DNA of 64,000 bases from Terebella lapidaria (Eukaryota > Annelida > Polychaeta > Terebellida > Terebellidae): assembly GCA_949152475.1 (NCBI GenBank), contig OX424568.1, positions 9,895,667 to 9,959,666 of the forward strand, in the 5' to 3' direction. The translations under genes were made by a program, and so were the position numbers. How positions within the stretch are numbered: position 1 is the stretch's first letter; every line of letters starts with the position of its first letter. The notes below the pieces were generated by a model. That model had not been told where the DNA came from. It saw only the letters and a list, made by a program, of their open reading frames with translations, and ran no database searches. This document shows, piece after piece, positions 21,872 to 35,036 of the stretch.

Positions 21872-24800
21872 ATGTCTCGCGGAAGGATTCAGTCCTCGTT
21901 TTGGCTGATAGTAATCATCATGCTTCTTACTGGTAGGTTGAATAACATACACATATCTTTCAAAAGAGGAAACCGAGGCTTTCAGATCGATTCCGATAAA
22001 CATTTGAACCGAATTTTATATAAAGAAAGCATATCTAGTTGGGTATCCCAGTAGGTTATTCATGTCCAATGATATTTACACAATGTAATATTAATATCGA
22101 TAGTATATTTGTTCAAATACCAATACGTACACAGCAACACGGGGAAGTAGCGGCCAGGAGTGTAGCACAGAGGACATATCACAATGTGTTACAGCCTTGT
22201 TCAACCTTTCACATCCCATCATCTCTCTCCCTCTCGATAATACCACGGCCTTACATCAACTGTGCAGGTAGTAACAACAACAACAACAACCACAGTAAAG
22301 TAGAATGAATGTTTAGACGTTCAGTAATTCATAAGTGTACGCCGTACACTGTGTTTTATATACACGTTTCATGCAGTTATATATTGTGTACTTGCACGAT
22401 AATTGTGAGCCCACTTCGTCATTTAATCACCATAAATCAGTTATTTTATATGTCCACAGTGTGGAATTTCCAGCGTTCAAAGACTGTTTTGCTCAACTGG
22501 TAGACAATTGTTCTTCTGTGGAGCTGTTGTCTTTAAGTGGTCTGAACTCGACGGCTGACTTGATATGCGAGCCAGCAACAGCAACTGGTAAACAATATTC
22601 CAATCGTGAACTGCTCGAGCTATGCACACAAACATAGAGTTCGTTTGATTCTTACATTCAGTTTAGTCGTAGAGTAACTATAGTACGTGCAATCATATTG
22701 AGCATGTCGGTGTATATGTATGATCTGTATCAATCAGAAGAACAAAACCCCTCTTTTATAGTAAAACATATGCTATTGGGCTAGGTTCTAAAACGGGTTA
22801 TACTTATTCTTAGAAACTAACTGAAATAAGTTGGAGTTTCATTTTTTGCAAATTTATTGCCAGTCCAGATATATTATCATATTCATGATGTCCAGATCAG
22901 TATGGCAGACATGTCCACTGAATACCAATGCATATATACTGACGATTTCTACACTGCTGTCACTGTCAGTGCTGGACCAGGACTGGCGGAATGCGACCAA
23001 CGGAGTGTGTCTGAGAGGTGTTCTCGAGAGCGAGATGATGCAGGCATGTGGCCTGGAGCACTATGAACACGTGGTCAGCGACTACAGCTCACTACCTTCC
23101 ACCTTCTGCAGGTGAGGTGCTGGAAACTTGTCACGACTTTTGGATATTTTTTCTTCTTCGAAAGGTATCAAGAAAATTCAACTGAGCGTGCACCAAATGC
23201 ATGTATCTTCACTGTAGTCTGGATAGGTTTTCTGTGGTGTTGGTTATCGGAGAGAACTCAAGAAATGTTATTCTCAGCCACTGTGAACCATCGACATTTT
23301 GACGTTAATATTATGAAAACATCAAACATGTTCTCGTGTGGGAGTTGTCGTCGCATTATAATGTATGTAGTGTTATTTTTTAGTATGTAATGATTCTTAG
23401 TGTTCCAAGTGCGAGAAAGGGTAATATTTACTTAAATTATAGACCTGCTTTTAGCTCTATGCTTAACGCCGTCCGGCTGTTTTCGATTGTGGTTAATTAA
23501 ATTCCCCTCACGTTCCAGTGACGTAGTGACGTTTCTGACATGCGTACGGTGGACCACATGGGCATTCTGTGGCGAAGACGTGGCCGAACTACTGCATGAC
23601 GTCAACAAACTAGCTCTAGATGGCGCGATAACTTCCGCTAGATGTACATTGATAGGTATGTTGTAGTCTTGTTGTCCATTTTTTGCTTTTATTTGATGGG
23701 GATTTCTGGTCCTTTTTCATCAGACAGTGTTTTCGTATTTATGAAAAGATATTCAGATATTGATATTCGGAAAGTGTCAGGTTTGTTAGTATATAACGTA
23801 TCCAACATCATGCTACATTCGTGAATTCATCAATATATTTTGTCACTGATATTACCGTGTATGGAAATGTATGTTCCACTCGTATACAAACACAAAGTCG
23901 AGAATAAAAACCTATTCGAGCTGGTGCTAATCTGATTGATTTATTATCATTTATTATTCACAGGTGATGAAAATCCAGCAGGTCTAGCGATGAGCTACAT
24001 AGTTTCGGGTTTCGGATTTTTTTCACCACCAAGTCCGATTTTAATGCGCATTTACCGAAATCCGATCGAGTGGTTACCGAACTACTTTTCTAATGGATCG
24101 GACAGTCTCTCCCGCGGAGTAATACAATCTACTGGATTTGCAGTCGTATTTGCCCATATAGCAGTCGATTACTGGAACAGCAGGCTACTTTGGGTTGACA
24201 AGTACGGTAAATCTGTCAACGAATTACCACTGTACTTCACGGGAACAGTGACGAGTCAAGTAGTATACGGGGCACTTTCGGGAGATGTGAGTAACAGTCA
24301 AATTCAATCAAATTTAGCAAATTTAACAGCCCAAACTGACAATAGCGTGTGCAAAGAATCAGGTTTCTCTATGATAGAACCTAGACACAATGTAATGATA
24401 CAATTATAGTTGACACAATACCGTATAATGATATTGTCATAACTCTTTCATACTGTGGCCTTCAACACACATATTTACACCAATTATTACCATCGGATCT
24501 TGATATATACTAGATCCGATGGGGATTCGACGTTCAGGCACAAATGTTTGCCAAACAGCTAAAAATAACAACAACAAACAAACGATAGTTGAAGAATGGT
24601 TGTTATTGTTTTCACCAGGTTCGAGCTATTGCAGTAGACTGGACCAGCCAATACTTGTACGTTGCAGATGCCAATTACACTCAGATCACTCAGATATCGT
24701 ACAAGACTGGGAACATCGGACATTTCAAAACGATTGTAAAAGACCCCAACCTCACACCTAGTGGCATCGTTACCCATCCTAGGATCGGGTTCGTAACGAA

Positions 24801-27800
24801 CTATTTTCATACTTTTTTTGTTGAAAGAAGACCGATTTTCTGTTTCTGGTGATGTTTCACCATTTTTTGTTCAAAACAAACAACATGCCCTGTACCCTGA
24901 TTAATTTTCTTCTGAATTTCACTTGTAATTATTAACTGATCAATGATTTTTATCAACTGATCCAGTTTCAATGATCTTGATACTCCAACAGCCGGTTGTA
25001 CTGGTCTGACTCGAAAAGACACGTCATAGAATACTCCAGACTGAATGGCGACAACAGAACGTTGTTTACGTCCACTATCGCCATTCAGTCGCCAGGGGCG
25101 CTGGCTATCGATTATGACGAAAACCGCTTGTATTGGATAAACAATGGTGGTAATGGCATATCGAGTTGTCTCGTAAATGGCGAGGACTGTCGTGATGACG
25201 TCACAAAGGATGATGGGATTTCCAAATTTGTCGATATTGAGGTTTATCAGGTAATGACACCGGGTTCTTTGACTCTTTCCACAGTGGTTGCAATATATTC
25301 GATTCTTGGCTAATGAACGCAAACACACTGGATAATGATATACCTAAATTCATTAAGAAGTACAAAATATTTCGAGTGAGTCCATAAGGTCAATAATGTT
25401 ATCTTGACTAAGTTCAGTGTCATGTACATGACTTCTAGCATATGGGCCCAGAAGCTAGAACTCGAGTACTTTTTTTAAAAAAATAACTACAAAAAATTAT
25501 GCATAGTACAATTGCCTTCAGTATCCATGTGATATTTTAAGGTTTCAGATAGGTACATATTGAAACACTCAGAACAAGTCATGTTGTTTTTCGGTTCTTG
25601 CAGGATTACATATTTGTCACACCTGAGAAGGACGAGTTACAAGTGTATGACAAATACAACACGAGCATACTACTGGGGGAGGTGGAATACGCTAGAACTA
25701 ATGGCGATGCTAGCAGTATCTCCAAGGCTTACAGCGTGGCTGTATCAGCGCCTGACAAACAGTACCCATACAACAGTGAGTTCATTAATTCATGAGTCAA
25801 ATCGATATTTCATAACATTTTGAGCGACCATGGGACAATTCACACCTGATTCCACTAGGAATAACATTTCAACTTTATTGGTTTCGCTTTCTATTACGAA
25901 GGTGTCTCTCATTTCATGTGATCTATTCATATCAACAAAATAGTGATAATGGGTCGTTGATAGCCCTAGAGGGCTTTTTCCGCCTTTTATCATTTTGGTA
26001 GTCAGAATTGATGCTCTGGAGCTTTATTTGAATTCATCGTATTTTATCGAAGGTCCATGTTCCTTCCAAAATGGCGGATGTGACCAGCTGTGTAGTGAAG
26101 AGCCTGGTCACGAAGCTGGGCGCACGTGCACGTGCTCCCTTGGCTACCAGCTGGGAGAGGACGGACAAACATGTGTCACAGGTGAACCCAGAGTCTATTT
26201 CCCAATTTAGTTCAATGATGCATTTGCAAAGAATTTGTGTCCGGCGTCATAAGGGCCTAACTACTGATTATAATAGATGGTTTGCAAATGGCGTCATATT
26301 CCTGTTTTGAGCATAGGTTCAGTATTGTATTGCCGTCCACTCAAGGTGTTGCCGTCCAGTTAATTCTTTTGTTGAATGGTGTTCAGTTGAGCAATAGCAA
26401 ACCATCTATAGGCCCCTGTGGGCCCAAGTAGCGCACCTTTCTCTGTTAATACTACTCACCCACTGAATGTATACCATATTTAATCCGTCTGGCACATTTT
26501 TAATCTTCGTTGAATTTAGAAATAGTTGAAATAGTAAGCTGTACTCAATGAGGACTATCAGTCAGGTCGATATTGATATTCCACAGACCCGTTCACGGAC
26601 GAGTTGCTGCTCGTGGCTGACAGCGAGGCACACAAGATCTACATGATTCACGTTGACACGGAGGAAGTCCAGAGTGTTCCCATCCCGGTGGATGCCATAC
26701 CTCGGTCCCTGGCCTTCGACCACGAGACGGCCACGGTGCTCTGGGTTAATAGCAACAGTGTCTACCGACTCATGCGCACGACAGTCGACGGAAGTAGTAC
26801 CCAAACTGTCATGAATTTCGGAAGTGGTATGCACCCTAAGTTATGGTTCCAGTGCTAATAATTTCGGATATTGTAATGATTCGAAGTGTTTTTCGTGACG
26901 ATATTATAAAGGTTAGCCGAACTGTTGTTCCGGCGATTTTGAGCGATCTCGTGAATTTGATATCTTCATCCAGCATTATTGTGGTATTGTCATGCGGATT
27001 GTATCATTTGTACAATTTCGTTTTGGATCCATGACATTATGGCTGATTTGTTGCCCATGAATTGAGTTGTTCTTATAATTATTCACAATTATTTTGTGAA
27101 TGATCCATACGATTTCTACATTATTGTACTGGTATTTTTTCCCATTCACGCATTGCAGGCAGTGCTAATTTTGTGGCAGAAATTGTCTACGACATGCATA
27201 GCAAGCACCTGTACTACACTATGCACAACACAGGATCAATTAATAAGTTAAACTTGGCTGTGGATTCTGCTGCACCCAGTGTTGTCGTGAGATCATGGGC
27301 ACCATACGATCTGGCATTGGACGTTGGAACAAAGTATGAAAAGACAATTAGAAGGCTTTCCTCGTTTCATTAAAAAAATTTTCACTGAAATGAATAACTT
27401 AGGCTAAATTTTGAAGGTTCTATCCCAGGTTTTATTCTCATTGTATTTCATTGAGATTTATCAAGCTGATCATCAATATATTTGTTCTAGTTGGAAAAAA
27501 ACATCAAGTTCCTTTTGAAATATTTAAGTTAATCACACGGGGTGTTCATGATGTGCACTTCTAACAAAGAATATGAATGTCTATTACTTTGTGCAGAACA
27601 TTGTTTTGGACTGATCCGATCTTGCGTGTTGTCTACCGCGCCAGTATGGAGGATGGTTCTGGAAAACGAGCAATCGCCAGTGAAAATATGCTCCAACCAA
27701 CTGGCTTGGCGCTCGACACCAAAGGTAAGGGAGCTGATGTGGTTGAGTGTTTTCGAGACCGGCAAAAAATATATATTCAGGCCTGAGACCGAAAAATGGG

Positions 27801-30271
27801 ATAATGGTAAGGGAACCAGAAAGCTAAAAGAAATAACTTTTTGGAATCATGCGATGTATGCGAGTAAGCTATTCAGTTGCACATCAATGACGGTTCGCTC
27901 CGACACTATCTAATAAATCTGATGACTGAGCCTGTTTAATCTCGATATTCCGTATGTTTCCTGCAAGAGCGGATGGTGTTCTGGTGCGATACTATCATGC
28001 ACACCGTGGAAGTTGTGGGCATGGACGGTCGAAATCGCCGGAGGATTATAGGGCGAATTGACGACAGCAACCCGATCGCTATTGCCGTGGACGCGGGATC
28101 GCTATTCATAGCTGGCTCGAACTCGAGGCAAGCTTACATGTTTACGCGTTTACGCGATTCCAGGGTCGCCAGCTCGATGAGTGGATAACTCCTCTGGCGT
28201 CCCGCCTATGTACAAACCTAAGTTGAAAGTGTTTTGGTATTCCATTTGTTGTTTTTGTTACATAGGTTAAATAAATTCTGTTCTGTTCAATCTCAAGTAG
28301 ATAGTTATGCATATAATGGGGTGTGTCAACGAACATCTGCAATCACCAGATGGCAGCATTGTTGGGGGGAGGGGTATGTAATATCATCATTTAGTGATTG
28401 GGCGCCGAAACTGACATCTATCACAATGCTGCCCCCTGTTGAATGAGTGTATGAACAAGCCCCATGGAGATCGAGAAGTATGGAAAAACATATTTTAGTT
28501 TGTCAAACGTATTTCAGACATCTGAAAAGGTTCAACCGAACCACATCCGAGATCGATACTTTTGGCCCAGCCGAGTTCCAAAGAGCCATCTCGATAAGAG
28601 TGTATCGCGCTGACACAGAAGGTATGAAGTGTTGTACATTGTCGTTTGCAAGCTTTGACATGAACATTTCATGTACGTTGATAATGAATACACGTACTTA
28701 GTATTTTAGATATAAGGGTTCAAACATTTTTTAATGACTACCGTTCCCTCCCCCGATTGCAAACAGAATACATCCACCAAACAACAACAACAACAACATC
28801 AACGACGACGACTCTCCCACCAACAACAACAACGACTCTCCCACCACCAACAACAACGACGACGACTCTCCCACCACCACCAACAACGACGACGACTCCC
28901 TCAACAACAACGACGACGACTCTCCCACCAACAACTACAACAACCACTGTTCCTCCTACAACTATAACAACAACAACATTGCCACCAACATCCACTAATG
29001 TCACCACGCCTCAAGCCCCACCACCAGTTACCAGCCCGACAACAGAAAATATCCAAGGAACTTCCCCTCTGGTGGCTCAACCTACTCTGGTGACCCCACC
29101 ATCCGGCCAACCCACCCGAGCACACACCTCTGCTACACCACCCCCTGTTAGACAACCTACCCCAGTGACCCCACCACCCGGCCAACCCACACCAGCACCC
29201 ACCTCTGCAACACCACCCCCTGTTAGACAACCTACCCCAGTGACCCCACCACCCGGCCAACCCACACCAGCACCCACCCCTGCAACACCACCCCCTGTTA
29301 GACAACCTACCCCAGTGACCCCACCACCAGGCCAACCTACCCCAGCAACACCAACACCTAGCCAACCCACCCCAGCAACAACACCACCTGGTCAACCTAC
29401 CCCAGCAACACCACCACCCAGCCAGCCTACCCCAGCAACACAACCACCTGGTCAACCTACCCCAGCAACACCACCGCCTAGCCAGCCTTCCCCAGCAACA
29501 CCACCACCCAGCCAGCCTACCCCAGCAACACCACCACCCAGCCAGCCTACCCCAGCAACACCACCACCTGGACAACCTACCCCAGCAACACCACCACCTA
29601 GCCAGCCCACCCCAGCAACATCAACACCTGGTCAACCTACCCCAGCAACACCACCACCTGGCCAACCTACCCCAGCAACACCGCCATCTAGCCAAGCTAC
29701 CCCTGCTACTGTCAGCACCCCACCCTCGTCCCCAACCCCAGCACTCCCGACCCCGGCAACTCCCCCTTCACAGCCACCGGGAACAACAACGGACAAATCA
29801 GCATCGAAATCAGTCCTCAACGTCACAATAGCGTCTGTCAAACAAGAAAAAGTTGACGATGGTAAGTGCTGGTCTTCACATGTAGAATATAATTTAATAT
29901 TCAAGTACAATGGTCTACATGGGCCCAATAAATTTGTATGCTTATAGGCTTGCACCCAGGTGTTGTCGCAGCCATCGTTATCGTGTCGATTTTGGTGCTC
30001 TTAGCAATACTGGGTGGACTGTACTTCTATAGGTTTAGGTGAGTACATATGGTATGCAGGTGATATGAGTTTCATGTCGGATTAAATCATAAACAGAACT
30101 TTTGTTTCATGGAACAAGATATCAACGACGACGATAACTATTTTTGATCATTTTATGAACAGAAACAACACACTCTTGACATACGGGCGACAGTCCAGTG
30201 GCGAGGACTGGGATGACAGAACGATCCTTGAGGATGCTCCTTCGCCCACCTCAGACACGTCCGATGTGTGA
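21872..30271 (+). CDS. Type I membrane receptor: two Cys modules, two YWTD propellers, EGF, mucin stalk (~1255 aa, 18 exons)
   Basis: Exons: 21872-21932, 22135-22267, 22460-22587, 22970-23111, 23519-23655, 23964-24286, 24619-24788, 24992-25250, 25604-25775, 26053-26181, 26587-26826, 27159-27333, 27597-27724, 27968-28139, 28518-28621, 28767-29861, 29948-30038, 30163-30271. All are AG/GT and every junction keeps phase, for a total of 3768 nt. Residues: 1-21 signal peptide (SSFWLIVIIMLLT core); about 28-105 and 115-198 two six-Cys modules; 201-508 LRP-type propeller (LLWVDK, LYVADA, RLYWSDS, LYWINN); 510-551 EGF with six Cys (CSFQNGGCDQLC...CTCSLGYQ); 552-824 second propeller (TVLWVNS, HLYYTMH, LFWTDP, MVFWCDT); 825-1189 Thr- then Pro-rich stalk; 1195-1217 transmembrane helix; 1218-1255 acidic tail ending TSDV. 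The start 21872 is chosen for the signal peptide; in-frame ATGs at 21761 and 21824 are alternatives. An exon 4 start at 22901 would add 23 aa. The exon 14 donor (GTTTAC) is weak. The ligand is unknown. Confidence 0.88.
22135..23655 (+). other. Two tandem six-cysteine modules (exons 2-5 of the YWTD receptor)
   Basis: Module one (exons 2-3) reads C-x7-C ... C-x9-C-x7-C ... C, with several N-glycosylation sequons. Module two (exons 4-5) reads C ... C ... C-x8-C-x8-C ... C. The spacing recalls helical six-Cys extracellular domains such as the nematode DUF19/T20D4.11 type, but I could not assign a family. Two exons encode each module, which fits duplication of an exon pair. Confidence 0.55.
26053..26181 (+). 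other. EGF-like exon between the two propellers
   Basis: One exon, phase 1 on both sides, with the full six-Cys pattern CSFQNGGCDQLC ... CTC ... GYQLGEDGQTC. It stands where LRP-family receptors put the EGF that packs under the preceding YWTD propeller. Confidence 0.9.
26274..26410. mobile_element. Small inverted-repeat insertion in an intron
   Basis: ATAGATGGTTTGC at 26274 and GCAAACCATCTAT near 26397-26409 are inverse copies bounding about 137 bp. It lies in the intron after the EGF exon, directly next to a decayed GGCCCAAG-family MITE. Confidence 0.55.
26421..26520. mobile_element. Short MITE (GGCCCAAG family), decayed copy
   Basis: Begins GGCCCAAGTAGCGCACC and shares TTAATACTACTC, CCCACTGAAT and TTTAATC...GTTGAAT with the intact copies, but the right inverted terminus is no longer recognisable. 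Confidence 0.6.
28180..28295 (+). mobile_element. Possible truncated retroposon 3' end
   Basis: Ends GGTTAAATAAATTCTGTTCTG, a TTCTG tail after AATAAA-type sequence that resembles 3' ends of some LINE/SINE families. It lies in the intron after exon 14. Confidence 0.3.
28767..29861 (+). repeat. Pro/Thr mucin-like coding tandem repeat (single exon)
   Basis: The exon opens with Thr runs broken by LPP, then goes over to a 30-bp coding repeat (10 residues, QPTPATPPPG or QPTPATPPPS) repeated more than a dozen times, preceded by about three longer units (PPPVRQPTPVTPPPGQPTPA). Such stalks are usually O-glycosylated and stiff, holding the propellers away from the membrane. The repetitive GC-rich DNA also makes long antisense open frames that are not genes. 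Confidence 0.9.
29948..30038 (+). other. Transmembrane exon of the YWTD receptor
   Basis: Encodes GLHPG, then 23 uncharged residues (VVAAIVIVSILVLLAILGGL plus YFY) and RFR as stop-transfer, giving an N-out type I topology with the signal peptide. Confidence 0.9.
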
Positions 30272-31640
30272 CAATATAGAACATTCAGACTACTATTACG
30301 TTATTGCTGTTATACATTACTTGGGGCGAGGTCTTGCCCCATGAATTGAATCACGTCTCGAGTGACTGTCAGGAACAAGAAGCCTCATGCGAGGAGAGTG
30401 CTGTAATAGTTGGAAGTTTGAATGTGTGAATATAATCTCTATCGTAATGTGTGAAAATGGTGATATTGTACATGTATATGTCTGTATGAAGACAAACATA
30501 TTGTGGTGTCTGTGATACACGCACCAAATCTGGAATGTAACATTGTTGCTATTCATAGGCATAACTTGCCTTCTAATTTTATATTCGAGTTTGTGCACAT
30601 GATACAAAAAGTTGGAAGTTTTGATATTTGTATTTTACGATGAATATTTTATTTAGACATGTACATTTTCTTGCCATCTGTGATAACAGTTGTAGAATGG
30701 CCTTACCTACTTATGAATACGGCGACTAATCTCGGTGATATACATGCAGTGTGTTGGGAAATGAATGTGCCTTTCCAAATCCATGTGACTTGAAATCTTC
30801 AGCATACTCAGAAAGAAATCGATTGTAAATAATCGAACAAAACGTGTTGAGGTTTTGTGAGCAACTGATGTTCTTTGGTATGGTATAGGGTCTGTAAGCG
30901 AGATTTGAAACGTCACGTTATTTTGCGTTATTTCGTAATTTTGGGACCATTCGAATTTCCCGCCAAATTTTCGGCCCAATCATGTAATTTGGATACACCC
31001 GGTTTTACACTATATAAAAGCAATTTATCGGAAATACACAAGAAACCCACTCCACAAATTTCAACAGATATTAGTTGGCATGAGCTTGTCAATTTAGAGT
31101 TTCGTCGAATATTTCCTGCTCAATACATAGCGTGAATATGCTGTGTTTGTATATTTTAGACACAGTATCTTTTATAGAGAAAAGGTGATATTAATTGTGA
31201 CAAACTGTAGTAGTATACTACTCATCCACAGTTTCGTGGGCCGCATGTGTTGTCGTGTATTTTTGGCACCATTTATATCATAACATCACCAATAAAATGT
31301 AATCATCAGCAATTTAAGGGGCGAAAATCACACTATAAAACACTATGTAAATAAGAGGTTTTTTTGAGTCATTAAAATCATATCTATCGTGTTATATTCA
31401 ACACAAATAAGTAACGGAGAGCCATTTTATGGAACATAAAAAAGGTTTATTATTCTATTCCAAATCATCTTTTTCTGCGGTGCTTCTGAACCCACGGAAT
31501 CCGGCAAAAATGACCACGTGGCACTGTTTGGACCCGGAAGTACTAGATTACGTACCCATTTACGTTATTTGACGACATAAGACGAACGAGACTTACAGAG
31601 CCTATTCCATCCATACAAAATTGGCGTATTCAATATGAAT
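30272..31640. other. 3' UTR and intergenic after the YWTD receptor
   Basis: No further coding exon seen. The first AATAAA after the stop is at 31291-31296, about 1 kb downstream, and may be the polyadenylation signal. Confidence 0.45.
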
Positions 31641-34600
31641 GTAAGTATCAACCTATTACGACCAATACATGTTGGTATTGGTATATATGTTGGTGCAATG
31701 ATGCTTTGTAATGCATCACCAGAGTAGGTTGCTTGTTATTTGTGAATATCCATTGTTGAGAAACAACAAGGTCAAGTTTGATTATCAAGGAAATTGAAGG
31801 CTTGGAACCATGTGGTACAGGCGCACTACGGTGTCACTGCTGGCTACATGGGTACATCCGAAAAGACCGCAGGAGACAGACATATTTTGTTTTGCTTCGT
31901 TTGGAACTACTTTTTTGTTTGGCTTCTAATCCAAAAGCTTTTCATTGGCCTCATTAAAATCTTGCAATGGCGATAATATGTTGATGTATACGATTGAATG
32001 CCCATGCGGGTGATTTCTAGTGTAACACACAATTCAATATTGATAATTTGAGATCCAATTTGGTGTGTACAACTAATCGGTTCTTTATGGTGCTCAGCAT
32101 CAGTCACATTCATAAACATCCAAGAACCATTGCTTGTATTACATGTCTGCAAGATTTTGATGATGGCATCAAGAATATAATACGAACCAACTCTTGGAAT
32201 AGAAACACAGCCTGATTAAACAATGTTTATCCAAAATCACACTGGCATCATCACGGACATGTCATGTGTCTGATAACCGAGTCTGTTATTTTATGCCATA
32301 GTCTGATGTCAGGGAAGAGCAAGAAGATGTTATGGAACATCATGAACCTCCATATATAAAAGCTCTCGTAATGTCCTGGTTCCTTCTGTACACCTGATGG
32401 GATCAGTGTTCAACTGCACAACAACCGATTTCAAAAAATAGAAATAAGAAACGAACCCATGGAATAGGCGTGTACACTGTCCGTTCAATAGGGGCCATAG
32501 GGTCAGTCACTCTTGCATAAGCTGATTCGTTTTGGTGATGGCTTTTGGGACAGCTGGTCAAACTTGTCCTCAACGTTGTCAGGTTGTTCAAAACCAATCC
32601 TGAAGGATGGATCCATTCTCATTCAAACAATATATGTCCCGGATACATAGGTGACATATCAATAACACTCTGCTAGTGACCCGCCAACCAGTCCTGAGCA
32701 TGATACATTTCCAATTATACAAGAGGGACATATCTCCAAGCCACAGAGAGAGCTCTCTCTAATCCCCGGAGGTTAGGGAAGAGACACATAACTGAATATG
32801 TCAAAATATACGGGACATCAACCCGTCTGGTTCATCAGATTGTTCTCCCAGAAGACCACTTTGCAGAAGCAATCAATGAAGGGACCTCCCAAGAAGTTAA
32901 TTATACAACGTCTGGTCTAACTGCAGTGACAGTATCCACCTTCATGGAATATTTATCATATTTTGGGAGGTTGCTTTCAAAACATATATATAAATTAAGG
33001 GCGTTTTCCAATATATGTATGTGATATTTGTCAAGATCTTATTATCGAGAGGTACGTTTATTTCAATTGTATTGTCACCTGTATTCAATGGGAAGTTCAA
33101 TGCGTTAATAATATATTATTTGTAGACATATCTATAGATACAATCCAAATCATCGCTCCAGAAAATCATCTGCATAGCTCATTTCATTCTATGCAGGAAA
33201 TATTATGTCGACATGAAACATTACACATGCTTTGTAGGTACCTACAAAAAACATCATAATCGCTTCGAGCTGATAATTATCACGAACACAGTGGATAATC
33301 ATAAACAACACTCCATCTCCGCCGTTTAACAATAGCACAAGCTTGGTGGAGAGCAAGCAGTCATCGACAGCGGATCTGGTACATTCTGACCCTCAACTAC
33401 AGAGAACGTCTCCATGCTTTGTCTCTCAGAAGGAGATAACCAGACATAGATGTAGCAGGGTCACCGTCTGACAGAACACTCCACATCACATATCAAAATT
33501 GGAAAACAAAATTATGTATGAAAGCGAAATATGACTAAATGATGGATTTTCGATAAAAGTACTGGGTCAGAATCATAATGAAGGTTGCAGTGACTTATTA
33601 CTTGTTTAGTATTCTCAGGCATGTCGATATATTACGGAGTATTACTGCCGACTACATTTTTTTTGGTTTTAAACTGCTACTTAGCACAACTTGTGAAAAG
33701 TATGTGTGTCGGTATCACTTGAAGTTTGGGAATTTGTTTGGAAAACTTGTTAAGACACCCAAAGGCGAGTTTGCCATGGTGTTTTTATCTACAATTGCAT
33801 CAATTATTTGCTTGGTTCTTGTTCAGTTAAAGTTGGAATCAATGTTAAAATCAGCCAAATCTAGCATTCTTGTTTGTCACGCAAACTTGAAAGTACATCT
33901 CGAGATTGTCCGGAATAAACAGGAAACATGTATAACTCGACAACAGATAATCAGAAAGTCGCCGTCAACTGTCCATGAAAACATCGGAGAGAGAATGATC
34001 GGCCTGCATTCATTGCCGGTTGCCACAGTATCTACACTAATACCAATGACGTCATGAGACTGTGTGTAGAACTCGCCCGCAATGCGGGCCGCTTTGAGTA
34101 AAAAATGGATGCGGCCCGAGTTTGAATCTCGATTTTTGCAACTCAATTTAGGCACATAATACATATTTTCGGACCAAAATTTGCACGAATCTCATTCTAT
34201 AGACAAAATATAGCTATTTCAGACTGAAAACAATTTGTCAATTCTAAAAGTGATTATAGCTTTAACAAATAAAATCAACTACCAAGGACTACCTGGTTAT
34301 ATTAGATAACTCAACGTGCTAAATAACACAGTATTAGACATATAATTATGGCAGTTATTTCATTGTGGGAAACTCAAGTGGAATGTTGATGGGACAATAT
34401 TTCAAGATTCTACATTTTAAAATTAAAATTGTCATGAATTATTAGCACTGTCAATAGGCGGAAAGTGGCACACAGGTATCACACACCAAAAATATATGTT
34501 CTGCTGTTTTGATTTGCAAAAAAGGAATCATGGCGCATCCACACAGTTGTCTGTCAAAAATCTGACAGTGTCATTCCATGATCTATTTGATAAACTGAAA

Positions 34601-35005
34601 TTTATGCAGACGGGACATATCTCCCAGACACAGGGAACATCATTGTAATATCGAGGGATTTCTTCTTGGTTTGTTGACGGCAGTTTGTCTCAACTTCAAT
34701 TAGCCTCGAACAGTTCCATGGCATTCAGTATTTCGGTTGCAAATGGAAGGAGATGATTATATTGGTTAACAGCTATTATTCTCATTGCATCTAAACTTCA
34801 ATGACAGAACCCAGGAGACAACATATCTGGTGATTTTACACTACCTGTAAATGAGCTGTATCTGCACCTGATGACAACAGTTTGACGTGGATATGTTTAA
34901 TTGTGGTTTGTATATATTCCAATAGTTATTTATCATGTATTTTGTCGATTTTTCTGTAATATTTTCACGAAATCAGAAATAGGTTGATATGTATGAATAA
35001 CGACT

Positions 35006-35036
<31 letters not shown>

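Noticed and set aside
22857-23066. Alternative frame through exon 4 starting MPVQIYYHIHDVQ
   Set aside because: Ends in a stop before the donor and does not join neighbouring exons in phase, unlike the frame chosen.
24807-25328. 173-codon minus-strand frame
   Set aside because: Antisense to exon 8 of the YWTD receptor and its flanking introns; the plus strand has the YWTD motifs and splice sites.
28901-29575. 224-codon antisense frame rich in W, C, G and R opposite the mucin exon
   Set aside because: Mirror of the Pro/Thr repeat exon. Repetitive GC-rich coding DNA leaves antisense frames open; no start context, splice or domain support.
33578-34057. 159-codon frame with hydrophobic stretches
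   Set aside because: The matching region of the second duplicate (about 37800-38050) does not keep this frame, and no domain was recognised.
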